Numbered from the stretch's first letter, positions 46,027 to 58,500 are shown. The stretch: DNA of 64,000 nucleotides from Lotus japonicus (GCF_012489685.1 NC_080042.1:80538983-80602982), one strand, 5' to 3'. Notes: generated by a model not told the origin, from the letters alone. Made by a program: numbers and translations.

Positions 46027-48416
46027 ATCTTTGGATTCTAGGATATGCTATATGTTTTTCACAATGTCTTCTTCATATACAACTTTCGATGATCAATTGT
46101 ACTAACAATTGAGTAAAACAAATTAAAATGTGTGATGATTTTTTTGTGACCAGCATGAAATCAGTGATCGAGAGATATAAGACATGCAAGGGGGAACATC
46201 AACTAATAAATCCAGAATCTGAAGCCAAGGTATGCTCTGTTAACCACTCTTCAGTATTGTCCCGTAACTTGTCCTGCCATAAATAAGTATAACAGCTACA
46301 AGCGAAACTGTTATCATCAATATTTTGTTTACTGACGAACTTATTAAGTGTGTAACTATGCCTCATATGACATATTTTCTAGGATCCAAAAACAGAACTG
46401 CATGTAATTTTTTGTTCTATATGTAAAAAGCAAGATCCACACCCTCTCCTCAATTGAGCAAATCATAACTTTATAATATAGTGAGCTAAATATCTTTGGC
46501 CAATCTATGAACTATCAGTACTTCTGAGAACAGAGAAAGGACTGTACTGACCTTATGTCACATAACTGCAAGATTTCTCATGCATCAAGTGTATCAAATG
46601 AATCCCAAGCATTACTAAAAGGAAAAGATTTGTTGACATCCGCATAGTGCAGACATTCAACAGATACCCAGAGTGAGAAGAGAAGAAAAAGAGAGAAACA
46701 ATTGATTTGATAAAAAGAGAGAGATAGAAAGAAAAATGAGGTGTCGACTAGGTGTCTACAATAGTGCATAGTTTATATGTCTAAGTATCATTACTGTTTT
46801 AATCCTCCTCCTCATCCAAATAGATAACAATAAAACATGAATAGACTACAAAAGAACAACCTAAAAATGAATTAATAAGTATGTAGATCATGATGAAGAA
46901 CAACCTAATTACATCTGGTCAGTGCTCATATTAAATCTGACAATCAGCTTCTTAATTTAAATCACATTGATTTCATATCTCATTATAGATCATGTTGAAG
47001 TATTCTGTTCAGTTCTAACTCAACATGATGAAAATCTTCCTTTTACTTCTTTTTTACCCTTTGCAGTACTCATGTACATCGTTTTACTTGATAATTGATA
47101 GTTTTGGCAAAGGGAGGCAGAAGGTTTAAAGCAGCAAGTGCAGAATCTACAAGAAAACCATAGGTACAACCTTTTTACTAATTTATTCAGAATTTTATTT
47201 TATAACTCTACTAAGTAAATAAAACAGGTACTCTTCTGGAAGCACGTCTCAGACAAGAAGGTATTACCATACTATATAGTAGGTGGCTGTGAACACTCTT
47301 GTTCCTCCTTTTCCTTTTTTATCAGAATTACATAAAGCGAAAGAAAAACGAAACCTTGCCAATCCCATGATTATGCACACAAGTGACATAACAATACTAT
47401 TGAATACAAATTCTACCTTAGAGCTTCCACATCAATTAAGCACATTAGGCAACACACCCAAAGATATACATACAAACATTCTAATAGTGGTGATTAATAC
47501 AAGAGAATGAATTTGCATATGACATTAAGCTATGTGCAAACATGCATTTTTGCTAATAATGGTGACTAATTTAAGAGAACGAATTGACATATCTCATTAA
47601 ACTCTGCATTTGAGGACACAGGCAATTGCTTGGAGAACAGCTCTATGGTTTGAGTGTGAGAAACCTACAGGATCTAGAGAATCAACTAGAAATGAGTCTC
47701 CAAGGTGTCCGCATGAAAAAGGTCAACTAACTTTTAGATTCACACTGTGAAGGAATGAAGATATATGTGCTTGATTGATTAATGACCCGACTAACATAGA
47801 CAGCAATTGACAATTTTAATCAAATTCTGCAGGAAAATACTCTGACAGATGAGATCCAAGAGCTGAACCGAAAGGTCTTTCTCAGCCATCACCTTGAATC
47901 AGCTAATTTTCCTCTAAAAAAATTCATAACACTGACAGACTTTATGTTTCAATACAGGGAAACCTCATACATCAGGACAACATGGAGCTTTATAAGAAGG
48001 TAAACCTCATTCAACAAGAAAACAAACAACTACGCAAAAAGGTAGCAAAGATTGTTAAATCAAAAGAGCCTTATATTTAACCATGCAGTGTGACAAAAGA
48101 AAGCACAGCTGCATAGATAAATCTCCGCAACACACTCTATTGAGCACACTCTCTACGATTGGTCTATTTCTTAAAATATCAGCGCAATTATAGAGATTGT
48201 GTTCAAAAGTATGTGTGACTAACTAGTATTTCTCAAAAAGCACATATTGGTTAACAATGAGGGTTCATGTCCCAGGTGTATGGCACAACTGAAACGGCGA
48301 CAACGAGCAGAAATCCATTTGTTCTGTTTCCAAATGCAGGAGGGTATCCACAATCAGTGGTCCAATTTCAGTTAAGCCCGCCTGAGCAAGAAACATCAGG
48401 CAGTGCCACAATTTGA
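38778..48416 (+). CDS. AGL17/ANR1-clade MADS-box transcription factor
   Basis: Seven coding exons join without stops to 228 aa: 38778-38959, 46154-46229, 47102-47163, 47622-47721, 47833-47874, 47958-48041 and 48276-48416. Exon sizes 182, 62, 100 and 42 are the MIKC-type pattern. The MADS domain (1-60) has [19 protein letters not shown] short I region (SMKSVIERY) is followed by a K-box with heptad leucines (about 87-170). The extra coiled segment KVNLIQQEN and the C terminus are typical of the AGL17 clade, whose members act in root and nitrate responses or flowering time. It acts in the nucleus as a dimer on CArG boxes. The ATG at 38778 has a strong context. An in-frame ATG at 38751 would add nine residues. 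Intron 1 is 7,194 bp and contains a LINE. Confidence 0.93.
40658..40784. repeat. Inverted repeat in MADS intron 1 (MITE-like)
   Basis: The arms ATATATCCTAACACACTTAT and its near complement around 40762-40784 are about 35 bp each and separated by a short AT-rich loop. No clear target duplication was found, so it is called MITE-like only. Confidence 0.5.
44101..45130 (+). pseudogene. 5'-truncated LINE fragment in MADS intron 1
   Basis: An uninterrupted 323-codon frame (44117-45088) holds a zinc-binding reverse-transcriptase tail ([23 protein letters not shown]...H...C) and an RNase H domain. Its acidic residues are in [26 protein letters not shown] and [18 protein letters not shown] plus A9 tract ends it near 45128. 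The polymerase core and endonuclease are absent, so it cannot move. It differs from the 14047 LINE family. It is sense-oriented within the host intron and should be spliced out. Confidence 0.88.
45971..46018. repeat. (AT)24 microsatellite
   Basis: An uninterrupted AT run followed by (GT)4, about 135 bp before MADS exon 2. It is likely length-polymorphic. Confidence 0.95.
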
Positions 48417-48983
48417 AGGTTGTGGAGTGATATTTCAGCAATACACTCAGAAAAATATAATGATGATATTGCAATTTGCAGCTTAATAAGGACATCAAAT
48501 GAAGTGAAGGTTCATCTGGTATAGATGAATAGTATACTAATCACAAATCCCACAAGAGAAGCCTTAATGTAGTATTATTATCTGAAATTGGATGATAAAA
48601 GCTTATTATTATCAGTACAAGAACATTTTCATGTATAATTGCATATGCAAAATATCGAATAAAATCTTCCTTTTCGTGGCTTCACGCACCTAGCTGCAAA
48701 TGCACACTCACCAGTCACCTCAGCACGTAACGATGCTGTCCATTCATCAGAAAGAGGGATTTATATAACCTAAACGGGCTCTTACTCTCCTATTAGTTTC
48801 GATCAGCATTTGTTTTGTGGAATAGTTGTTTCTTCATGAAATGAATAACACGAAGTGAAATTGTTGAATTAGAGCTCGTTTGGGTACCACCTATTTTCTT
48901 GTTTCCATTAAAATAAGTGTATTTTTCAAATTTTAAAAAGTGTGTTTAGAAAATGTATGTTATAAATACATTTATGTTAAGTT

Positions 48984-49250
48984 GTGGAGGTTTTGCGGGA
49001 TGGTAGGCTGTCCTTCCATGAGCTTGCCTCGGATTTTAGGGAGCTCCAACTTATTTTGGATCGAGATTGGCATGTCCAACTTCTCCATATTCCTCAAACG
49101 GTTAATGATATAGCGGATTGTTTAGCGAGTTTGGGTTCAGAGCGTCAGTGTTCATACACTAGGTTGGAGGAGCCCCCTCCTCAACTTCTTCCTGTTTTAG
49201 CTAGGGATCTCCTAGCTTTATAGTGTCATTTTAATTTTCCGATGTAAAAA
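48984..49250 (+). pseudogene. LINE 3' end (RNase H tail)
   Basis: The last 79 codons match the C terminus of the LINE at 14047: LLDRDW-type, then NDIADCLASLGSERQCSYT, then PVLARDLLAL and stop. The 3' end TTTTCCGATGTA plus A11 also matches. This is a severely 5'-truncated copy about 500 bp downstream of the MADS gene. Confidence 0.88.
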
Positions 49251-49526
49251 AAAAAATATACAATATTACCCATTTTGAAACTTTGCCTTTATATATATCT
49301 ATTATCTATTATCTAGTGTTCATTTTAGTAATTTTATCTCTAAAAGTGATTTTACTTTATTCTATTCAAATAATAACATTCATATTTTTTTAAATTACTT
49401 TTCAACTTTACTTTCAAAAAAAATTACTTTTCAACTTCATTACCAATCACAAATTCTTTCTTTTTAAACTTAATTCTATCAAATTTCACCTTACTATAAA
49501 TAATTTTATCCAATAGTAAACCAAAT

Positions 49527-49933
49527 GTGTTGGGGTTGATTGTCAAGTCTCACATTGCTCAAATTTCTAAAATAAAGAAGGAGGTTAAAAATTAGCTATT
49601 GGAGAAGTCTCACATCGCTTAGTGTGGTGAAGCAAGGGGGAGACCAAGACTATATATTGGACCTAGGTTCTTTGTTTTTTAGATGCACAGTAGCACTTTA
49701 AGCTTATATCTGATTTAGTTTAAATATTTGTTTTGTGAGACTGTGGTTGTACTGGGGCATTGAGGTGAGAGTGAGAGAAGTCTATGTGTTGTAACAATTT
49801 TCACATAGTGATAATTCTCTGGTTGTCGGTGTAGACAATGGTCGTGGTTTTTCTCCGGTTTTAGAGTTTCCACGTAATTTTCTTGTGTTATGATTGTGTT
49901 TTATTTTTCCTTCAGCTGTGTTGTTTCCCAACA
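49527..49933 (+). mobile_element. Solo LTR (copia-like), 407 bp
   Basis: It begins TGTTGGGG and ends TTTCCCAACA, with perfect 5-bp duplications AAATG at 49522-49526 and 49934-49938. Inside is the characteristic copia-type 3' part (GAGTTTCCACGTAATTTTCT). No internal region or second LTR exists, which indicates recombination between the two LTRs of a former full element. Confidence 0.9.
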
Positions 49934-49938
49934 AAATG

Positions 49939-51033
49939 ATCCTTAATGTAGTTATGCGTTCTAAAACGGAAAAAGAGATATATAAAAGAGCTATGATTTA
50001 TCATCACTTCCACTTCATTTATACTCCACTTTTTATCTATATTTCTCTTCTTTTTCAATGACAATTTATCACACTACTTACTTTCTCTTTTTCTTTCTTT
50101 CTATATCTCACTTCTCTCAACTTCATTTTCATTTTTTCATAATAATTTGATTGAAACTTTGTTCTCTATAAAATGCTGATCATATAATATAATGTTCTTT
50201 TTGTACATGTAAATTATCTAATTAAGGACATAACATACCCCACAGCCCCACACAAGCAAACTAATAAGCTAACTCATGACTACAACTTTGCAAAGCAAAC
50301 ACATTATACTCTTCACAACTTGATTTCGGTCAAGGATGCACTGATCGATTCATAAAACTATGTCGACCTTCACTGTGAGAAAGCAATTATTTGTACAGCC
50401 CGGGAATATGCACTGTATCCTGATATTGTCCATTATAATCATCAGGAAATAAAGCTCTTCTGCAGAGTAAACCTTTTTCCCCACACCCCAGAAAAATCTA
50501 TCGCGGGATTTCCTACTATGAGAGCCAGGCATACTCTAGTTCACTGATATTCCTTGAAAGTGATGATGATGATGATGATACATACTGACAAGGTAAGTGG
50601 TAACCCCTCTGCTTCATGTTTTGCAGTGAGAATCTAACTGATCATGGAGCAAATCAGCACTACACATAACACAATTACAGAATGAATGGCAACAATCAAA
50701 TTAGACTGCACACAGTATTAAAATAAGAACAGATGACAGAACTGGTAGATCCCGGTTTAATTAATTACTTGAAAACATATAAGAACAACTCTTCAATTGA
50801 TAGATCTTTGATGCTATGAGATACATGAATGAGCCAATACATACAATCATACAAGCTTGATGATTGATGTGTACCATTTGGTAATAAGTAATAACATAGA
50901 GGCAAAAAAATAATTGTAGTTACCATATGATAAAAAAATGTCATTAATCCATTATGATCCTTCTTACATTTCAAACCTATTTAAACATGGTACATAGAAA
51001 AAAATGTAAAACAGTGATGAGAATCCTACCTAA
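49939..51033. other. Intergenic sequence
   Basis: AT-rich, with a C/T-rich segment at 50040-50130 that faintly recalls the Mutator-type MITE, and a (GAT)n run at about 50562-50578. No supported gene was seen. Confidence 0.45.
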
Positions 51034-51363
51034 TTAACATCTTGGAAACACTTGGGAAATCCTAGTAGGTTCCTGATCAAGATGGGTACCCTCATCGAAA
51101 TTCTGAGAGTAGCTAACAGGATCATATTGAAACGACAAAGGTTTAGGCCTGCTTGCACACATGGTCTTGCTCTCCCTAATCAACCTTCTGAGGATGCTCC
51201 TCCACCTCCACCTCCTTTTTCTGCAGGGGCTGTGGCAGTAGTGGATTCTTGAGTACTGGACCTCGCTGCAGGGGACCGGGAAGCAGGGCGGGGACATCAT
51301 GCACCCTGAGATGTAAGAGGAGGATCGTCGCGCCGGCACCGCCACTGTGAGATCTTCTTCCAT
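51034..51363 (-). CDS. Conserved small plant protein of unknown function
   Basis: A single-exon, 109-aa protein. Residues about 17-30 (SYISGCMMSPPCFPV) and 47-85 (basic KRRWRWRSILRRLIRESK, then PLSFQYDPVSYSQNFDEG) resemble a family of small, basic plant proteins with the same order of motifs. That recognition is from general memory of the family, not a search. There is no signal peptide or membrane span. The Arg-rich stretch could be a nuclear or RNA-binding signal. The start at 51363 is the first ATG in frame. No function is assigned. Confidence 0.7.
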   Translation of the reverse strand: MEEDLTVAVPARRSSSYISGCMMSPPCFPVPCSEVQYSRIHYCHSPCRKRRWRWRSILRRLIRESKTMCASRPKPLSFQYDPVSYSQNFDEGTHLDQEPTRISQVFPRC

Positions 51364-52720
51364 TTTGAATTGATGGAGAAAATTGTTTGAGATGCCCTGT
51401 TTTTCTTTTTTTGTGGTGACTGTTGAGTGTGCTCTGCTTCTTTTTATCTTCTTGCCAATTGTTTTTGTTTGGAAATGAGATGAATGAGGATGAGAGGATC
51501 TATGTACCTGTTACCATATGTTCTACCTAGAAACTATGCTGTAAAGGGGTAATTCTTATTCAAATTAAGTTTCTACTTCTTTTGTGAGCTTTTGCTAAAT
51601 GTGTTTTGTTCATTAATTATTTAGATATCTGTCTTGTTCGACTGATATTGGAGGTAACAATGTGGGACAGAAAATAAAGATAAAATAAAGATGTAAGTGA
51701 GAAATGCAGAATTTGTATAAGTTGGTAGTGACAATTCTGAGAATTAATTAATTGAATCACTTACCAGTGATACGTTAATTCAAGTGATTTGTATAATTTA
51801 ATCGAAATGTGCGGTTAAGAGATTTTAACAATTGCTAAACGTGACTATAAAAATGACATGTGTATTTTTTTACGTAACTTTCATGACAATTTGACACTGT
51901 TAAATGAATTTCTTTACTCTTCATATTTAGCGGCGTTCAAATTAAGGCTCAACAATCATTATAGTTAACAATAAATCAAATAATTATGTTATTTTTTTAA
52001 CTCTATTTTGTTCTAATTCAAATGAGAGATCATATTTAAGGAAAAATAACAAAACCACATTGATTAACAAAGTAACACATATTGATCAACTTTTCAAATT
52101 ATTCTTTTTGGATAAGAGTTAGATACTTTACTTCTTACAAAAACAATGGCAAAAGAGAGTTAAAAAATGGGGGTTTCACCCAAATTTGCACAATTTAAAA
52201 CAAAAACAAAACCTTGAAGCAACATGACAACCAAAAGTCCAAAAGTATATGTACAATGTCGACATCAACAATTGTAATTAGTTCCTGCTAAACTCACCAT
52301 TCTTCATCCTTAAAAACCTTTCCATTTCCAATTTTATTGGTATATCATATGTATGTGGGTTGATTAATTGCGATTTACATCAAGCTCCTCGATTGTGATC
52401 GCATCACATCATATACAAATTGTAAATTCTTTCTTATATTGGGGGTTTACTTATATTCATATATTGTGTTGTACAATTCATAAATACTAAGGGTAACTAT
52501 AACTAGTCAACCTATTTCATTATTAGACATTGGACAAAATGAGACTGATAATCGGCCAGTTCTTGCTGGCAAGGACGATGTGGATGAAATTGGAAAGGAG
52601 AAAGGACAACGTGAGAGCAAAGCTACTCCTTACAATAATTTCTTTCCAAACCCACAACTAAGAAGAACAAGTGGAGAAGAGCACATGATGAAATTAAACA
52701 TTCAAGGAAAAATAGTATGA
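51364..52720. other. Intergenic sequence
   Basis: Contains the leader and promoter side of the 51034 gene, then AT-rich spacer. No further gene was recognised. Confidence 0.45.
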
Positions 52721-53005
52721 TCAAGCCACAATATTCATCAAAAGGGTAAAGATAATAGATGAAACGATTGCAAGGCTAAAAGGAGCAACAAATAATTTTA
52801 AGAATTGGGCATGTGATTTTGGTACAATGATGCTCATAGCTCCACCACAAGCCACACCTATAGCTGCTACATATCTCTGAATTTGCGTGTGGGGACTTGG
52901 GAATCTGTCGTATTTCTCCAATTCACCAAGTAGCAAAACAGAGGACAGTGTCGTTAGCAAAAATCAAAATAAAAAACTCAGCCCTATCCTTGGTTTTGGT
53001 GCCAT
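52721..53005 (-). pseudogene. Possible small membrane-protein gene with an in-frame stop
   Basis: From an ATG at 53005 the frame encodes MAPKPRIGLSFLF, then a TGA (codon 14). It continues in frame for 80 more codons with a hydrophobic start (LLTTLSSVLLLGELEKYDR) and a C-terminal membrane-like segment (FLKLFVAPFSLAIVSSIIFT). A TATA-like CTATATAAC sits about 50 nt upstream. If real, it would be a short secreted or membrane protein broken by the stop. It may equally be a chance frame. Confidence 0.3.
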
Positions 53006-53574
53006 CTTTCATTTCTCATCCAAATATTCAATAGTTTATCTTGCATCGGTTATATAGCTATGGTTTTGTAACCTGTGGATTGAGTGATTTATTTGGTTAA
53101 TTAGTAAGAATATATCACTTCTCTTGATAAGATTGTGTGATTGATTTCACGGCTAATGTGAGTGTTGTGTTAGTGGGTGTAAATACATTTTCAAGCAATC
53201 AATAGTTTCAGATGTATGCTCAGCTCTATACGGCGACCGGAGTCAAACTATGTTTAAAAAAGCAATGTTATTTGAAATGTGAGCTTAGATTTTTTTAGAT
53301 TGAGAAGGCTCAATTCAATGAATTCATAATTGTGGAAAATGTGCATTATTATGTGTTGTGATGACCAAACCAAAGTGAAGAAGCATATAAGACCCATCTT
53401 GGGCCACGAATCTAATGCACATGTAAACCGCTACTGAGCATAAGAAGGGGACAGAAACGGTGCGTCCCCACATGCATGGACCCATCTTGGGCCTTTTATT
53501 TTATTTTTCGTTTACTGTGTTCATCTATATTTTGATTTTTTTGCTATGTATATTTTACAAGAAAAGAACAAAAA

Positions 53575-53793
53575 ATGGTTTTTATCCTATCCTTAAGATT
53601 TTCCACCTTTAGTTTTCTTCAACTTTTTCCATGGCCAATCTCATATTCCTTTGCTATTATCCTTCTTTCAGCTTTATACTCATGTTGTGACAGAGCTGAT
53701 GCCAGAGGCACTGAGGCAGGCAGAGATGTGGAGCAAAGTCGGAAAGACATAAAAAAAACAGAGAGCAGCAAAGACAAGAAGAATCCAAAATAG
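53575..53793 (+). CDS. Short ORF with signal-like N terminus, doubtful
   Basis: A 72-codon frame with an ATG start. Residues about 1-38 are hydrophobic (FPWPISYSFAIILLSALYS), and the tail is hydrophilic and Lys-rich. That layout fits a small secreted peptide precursor, but no family is recognised and no TATA box was settled. It is listed because of the signal-like segment only. Confidence 0.2.
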   Translation: MVFILSLRFSTFSFLQLFPWPISYSFAIILLSALYSCCDRADARGTEAGRDVEQSRKDIKKTESSKDKKNPK

Positions 53794-53799
53794 ATAAAT

Positions 53800-55044
53800 T
53801 TTAGATCTTATACCATTATTATTTTTTGGTCAAGAAACCATGGTTGTTCAAGTTTTTTTTTTTGGTCAATAGTTTTTTTTCTTTTAGTTGCTTGGGTATT
53901 GAAAGTTTTTTTTTTTGGTCAATGATTGATATTTCATAAAGGATGGGACAAAGCCCAAAAAAAAACTCAGGATACAAGGGCCCAAGCCATAAGCTCAAAC
54001 AAAGAGCTGGCGGGCCAGAAGAGACTAATTGGGCTTGAAATCTGATCCGTTCCAATATTGGCCCATCTAACCCTAAAAATGATCTTAAACTAGAGTATTG
54101 GCCCACTATAGTTTAAAGAAAAGTGGGAAATAATTAACCATTTTAATCCGAAAATATCAATGGGGCTCGAAAATCTGATCCGACCCAATATTGTCCTCCT
54201 CAGATCAGTTCTATTGTTTTAGTAGATTTATTAGGATTTATTAGGATTATTAGGATTTAGGGTATGTTCAGTTTTCGTTAATATCTAATCAATAAAGATT
54301 TGTGGCTGGCGAAATAATAGTAGACCACTTTCGATATCTTTTTTGTGGTGATTTAGAACGGTCACAATGTAGTAAAATTGTTTTTTCCTCAATTTTTTCA
54401 CTTTATAGCGGTCATAAACCATTATAAAAGTAAGTGTCCCAAATGGTCCAACACTTATAACTAAATAGATTATGTTATTTTTGAATTTATTTTTATAAAA
54501 TTTTTCACATTAGCTTATATTTATTTATAATCAATTTAAGCTGATTTTTATAAGTTTTTCAAATTAACTCATGTGGTTATGCGAAAAACGTTTATTGCTA
54601 TCGAATGAGAATGAGATCAAATATGTAGGATCCGTTGCTGTTAGTTTAAGTATAATAGTGATCGATACCCTCCCACAAAATAACATTCATGTTGGTAAAT
54701 ATCCTTAAGAGAAACAATACAAAGCTTTGGTGGCAACATCTGTTTCAAGCACTTAGACTTACCTTATCAACTCATTTGCCAAAGGATCACTTTGTGGCCA
54801 GGAAATGGAGGTTGCGGATAGGACTTTCATGGCCTGCTTTCCTTGCCAACATATATATAAAATTTCATGCCCAATATTATCATCATTATTATTATGTTAT
54901 TATCAGTATTATTCTTTTGGTAGAATTAGGTACAAATTTTCTTTGCAAAAATGAACTTCCATGATTGGTATTGCTAATGAATAAAAATTATAAAATCTTT
55001 AAGAAATTCAACATTATCTAACAATTAAATTCAAAAATACAAAA
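53800..55044. other. Intergenic sequence
   Basis: AT-rich spacer with a small TTTATTAGGA tandem repeat at 54226-54262. The minus-strand frame at 53819-54106 shows no family motif. Confidence 0.45.
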
Positions 55045-55047
55045 TAC

Positions 55048-55218
55048 AAGGTGTGGCGTGGTGGTTGCTCACCTCATCTCTTAATTATAAGGTCAGAGAT
55101 TCGATCATCGCTCATGAGAATAAAATACATGGCCAACCGTTTACTGCTTAGTACGAGCACTCTCAATAAGATAATTAGTCACTGACTCACTGTTATCGGC
55201 AGTAGATACTTTATTCTT
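55048..55218 (+). mobile_element. tRNA-like SINE, second type
   Basis: A-box-like GTGGCGTGGTGGTTGCTCAC and B-box-like GAGATTCGATCATC are spaced as in tRNA-derived SINEs, and a T-rich end follows near 55210. No target duplication was identified. Confidence 0.45.
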
Positions 55219-55410
55219 TTTTTTAAAGATGACTAAGAGGTTAAAGAGTGCTAAAATAATAAGAGAGATAATTATACATAGAAATACATATTTCATAAGC
55301 ACACCATTTGAACATATGACGGTTTTAAACACACCACAATTTTTCTAAAAAAAAATTATTATTTACATATAAATAACAAATAGTAAATAATGATAATAAT
55401 ATTAGTTAAC

Positions 55411-55432
55411 TATTATTATTATTATTATTATT
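55411..55432. repeat. (ATT)n microsatellite
   Basis: About seven TTA/ATT units, roughly 110 bp upstream of the SHMT start. Confidence 0.9.
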
Positions 55433-55538
55433 TTCAAATAATACGAGTGGATGACCAAGGCATGTTTTTATAGGACAAAAACAAAACGACCAACTATAAT
55501 TCAAGAAACACACACCCACTCTATCCTCTGCCTCTAAC

Positions 55539-58500
55539 ATGGCAATGGCAATGGCGCTTCGCAGGCTTTCATCTTCCATCGACAAGCCTTTACGTCCTCT
55601 CTTCAACGCTTCCTCTGTTTACTACAAGGTCCTCTCCTTTTCCATTTCAAATCAATTACCACTAATCATGTATCTATAGCTATGATGAACCTTATTCACC
55701 ATTTTCTCTCAAATTCCTTAACCGTTTAACTACCTGGAACTCATTGTCTTTTGATTTTTCCATTGTAGTCCTCTTTGCCTGATGAAGCTGTCTACGAGAA
55801 AACAACTGTTACGGTATGTTCTGATTGTAAATGATAGTATATGATATCATCATCATTCATCACTTTACTTTTATGATTCATGGCAAGGACTCTTGCACTT
55901 GATGATTCCTATGTACTAGTTAGTTATTCATGATGTTTTCGTTTGAGACTGTTGTCTTTGCAGTGGCCAAAGCAATTGAATGCTCCACTCGAGGTTGTTG
56001 ATCCTGAAATTGCTGATATCATTGAGCATGAGAAAGCTAGACAATGGAAGGTAAACTTTTCACTTTTCAGTGTTAACTTATCTTACTCTATACTATTTAC
56101 TTTTGCATCTTTTCCCCTAAAACCTTTGTGTTGAACTTCAAAATTATTCTGCACCTTTTTGTTTGATTTTGTGTCGTATGATGCAAAATATGATACTCAA
56201 TTCCCCATCAATAGGATTTTTAGCTTTCAAAGGACTTAGCTTTTTTTCCCCACTATTTTTGAAGGGGCTGGAGCTGATACCCTCAGAGAATTTCACTTCT
56301 CTCTCTGTAATGCAAGCTGTTGGCTCTGTCATGACAAACAAATACAGTGAAGGATATCCCGGTGCAAGATACTATGGTGGAAATGAGTATGTTGGTCTTT
56401 TACTTTCTGTTTGCGATTGTAATGATAATTCATGGAAGCCAATGTTATCATTTTGGATTTTATATTTTGAGTGCCTAATTTGAACCAATTCTAAGATTAT
56501 GGACATTTCAATTTCAGGTTTATTGACATGGCAGAAACACTATGCCAGAAGCGTGCCTTGGAAGCATTTAGGTTGGATCCAGCAAAATGGGGAGGTAAGA
56601 ACATTAGAAAAACCAACCATTTTTATTTTTTGATAGATTGTACAACTACTAACTTAGCTAGTAGCCTAGTGCTTTGTCTTTTGTCCTAAGCATGCAAGTA
56701 TATATATATCTCTTGATTGGGTTTCATTTTATTCTGGTTTTGAGTGGTTTTACTTTTTCTCAAAACATCAAATTAGCAACAGCTTGAACCATTGAAGTCT
56801 CCCATGACTTACGGCATGTTTGGATCAACTTATTTCTTCTCAGAATCAATCCTGCCGCTCAAAAACTAATCACATGAGATTCTCCCCAAAATTAATTTTG
56901 ACTTCAGAATTAATTGTATAAGGATTTCCAAAGATGCTATTAGCTTGTTAGCTTGCTAAAATTTGAAGTGATCTGCCTTGGACTTCTCTGAGTGTGGGGG
57001 ATTTTTATATATATATTAGTTATTAGATAGATGGTGAGTTTTCTCATATGTCATTGTTACCCCTAACTTGCAGTGAATGTGCAGCCTTTGTCTGGTTCTC
57101 CTTCCAATTTTCATGTTTATACTGCATTGCTAAAACCTCATGATAGAATCATGGCACTTGATCTTCCTCATGGAGGGCATCTTTCTCACGGTTACCAGGT
57201 ATTATCAGCTTCCATCATTCATTTCCTGTTATAATCAAATCTACAATAAATGTATGCCTTGTTGGTCATTGTTGACATTTTTCTGGAATTTCATCCAAGA
57301 TTAGTTAGAAATAACTTTATAGTCGTTAATGAAAATTAAACTTGTTTACTGCGTACTTATATTTCTATTATTGTATTACAATTAATAAATCTTTTTAGAT
57401 TATCATTAGATGCCCTCTTTATTTCTTTGTTCTTCTTTTTCCTCCCTCCAAGAAGCTTTCTTTCTTCATGTAAACTGTTTTCTGTTTAACTATCCTGATG
57501 ATAAATTAACAAATACTAATTTCATTATGCAGACTGACACCAAAAAGATATCCGCGGTCTCTATATTTTTTGAGACAATGCCATATAGATTGGATGAAAG
57601 CACAGGATACATTGACTATGACCAGGTATCTTTGCAGTTCCTTTTATCATGGTCATGATCCTTTTTGCAATAATCCTCACTTTTGGGTTAGTTTTTTATA
57701 CACAATTGGCTTAGTCCACTTAGTGCGAAAAGGCTTGGTAGTTGTTGTATTTATGCACTATTAACTTGATCATACTCATTCGAAGTGTCCATTAAAGACT
57801 AGCTCTTAGAACTAGAAGATTCACATGATATACATGTGGAGAGTTTGGTTACATGCTGCATACATATGAAACGAACTCAGATAGTTTTTTTACCACATTA
57901 CAATATCTATAACTAGTGACTGATGGTCTTAAGTTCTTAAAACCAACTAATGCTTAAAGATGATATTTCTGTAGCCACTAAATAAACCTTTTACTTTTAA
58001 CTTGACTATGAGAGGCAATGGGAGTTGTTTTGTTCCACATTTCCGTTGCATCACTATCCAAAGTGGTAGACAATTTATTTGTCTTCTCGTTTCTCTTCTA
58101 ATCTATTGCAATTTGGTGAGTGATTAACAATTAATCAAATTCAGTTTGCCCTGAGTGTGTCAATTCTCAATTTTGCAGCATACTTGCTCAGTTGCTCCTT
58201 AAGTTCAGAATAATATTTATGTACCATTTTTGAGTCAGCTTGATGTTTTTATGACGTGAACAATTTTGAAATGCAGTTGGAGGCATCGGCTAAACTCTTC
58301 AGGCCAAAATTAATTGTTGCGGGAGCTAGTGCTTATGCCCGTCTATATGATTATGACCGCATACGCAAGGTAATTTGAAGTTAGCATAGAATGATAGAAA
58401 GTGGATGTGTTTCTTAGAATTTTTGGTTTTTAATTTGAATGGGTATCTGGAACACTCAGAGGGCTGAACTAATTGAACATGTTACAGGTGTGTGATAAAC

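Noticed and set aside
53819..54106. 95-codon minus-strand ORF
   Set aside because: Low-complexity translation of a T-rich repeat region with no start context or homologous motif.
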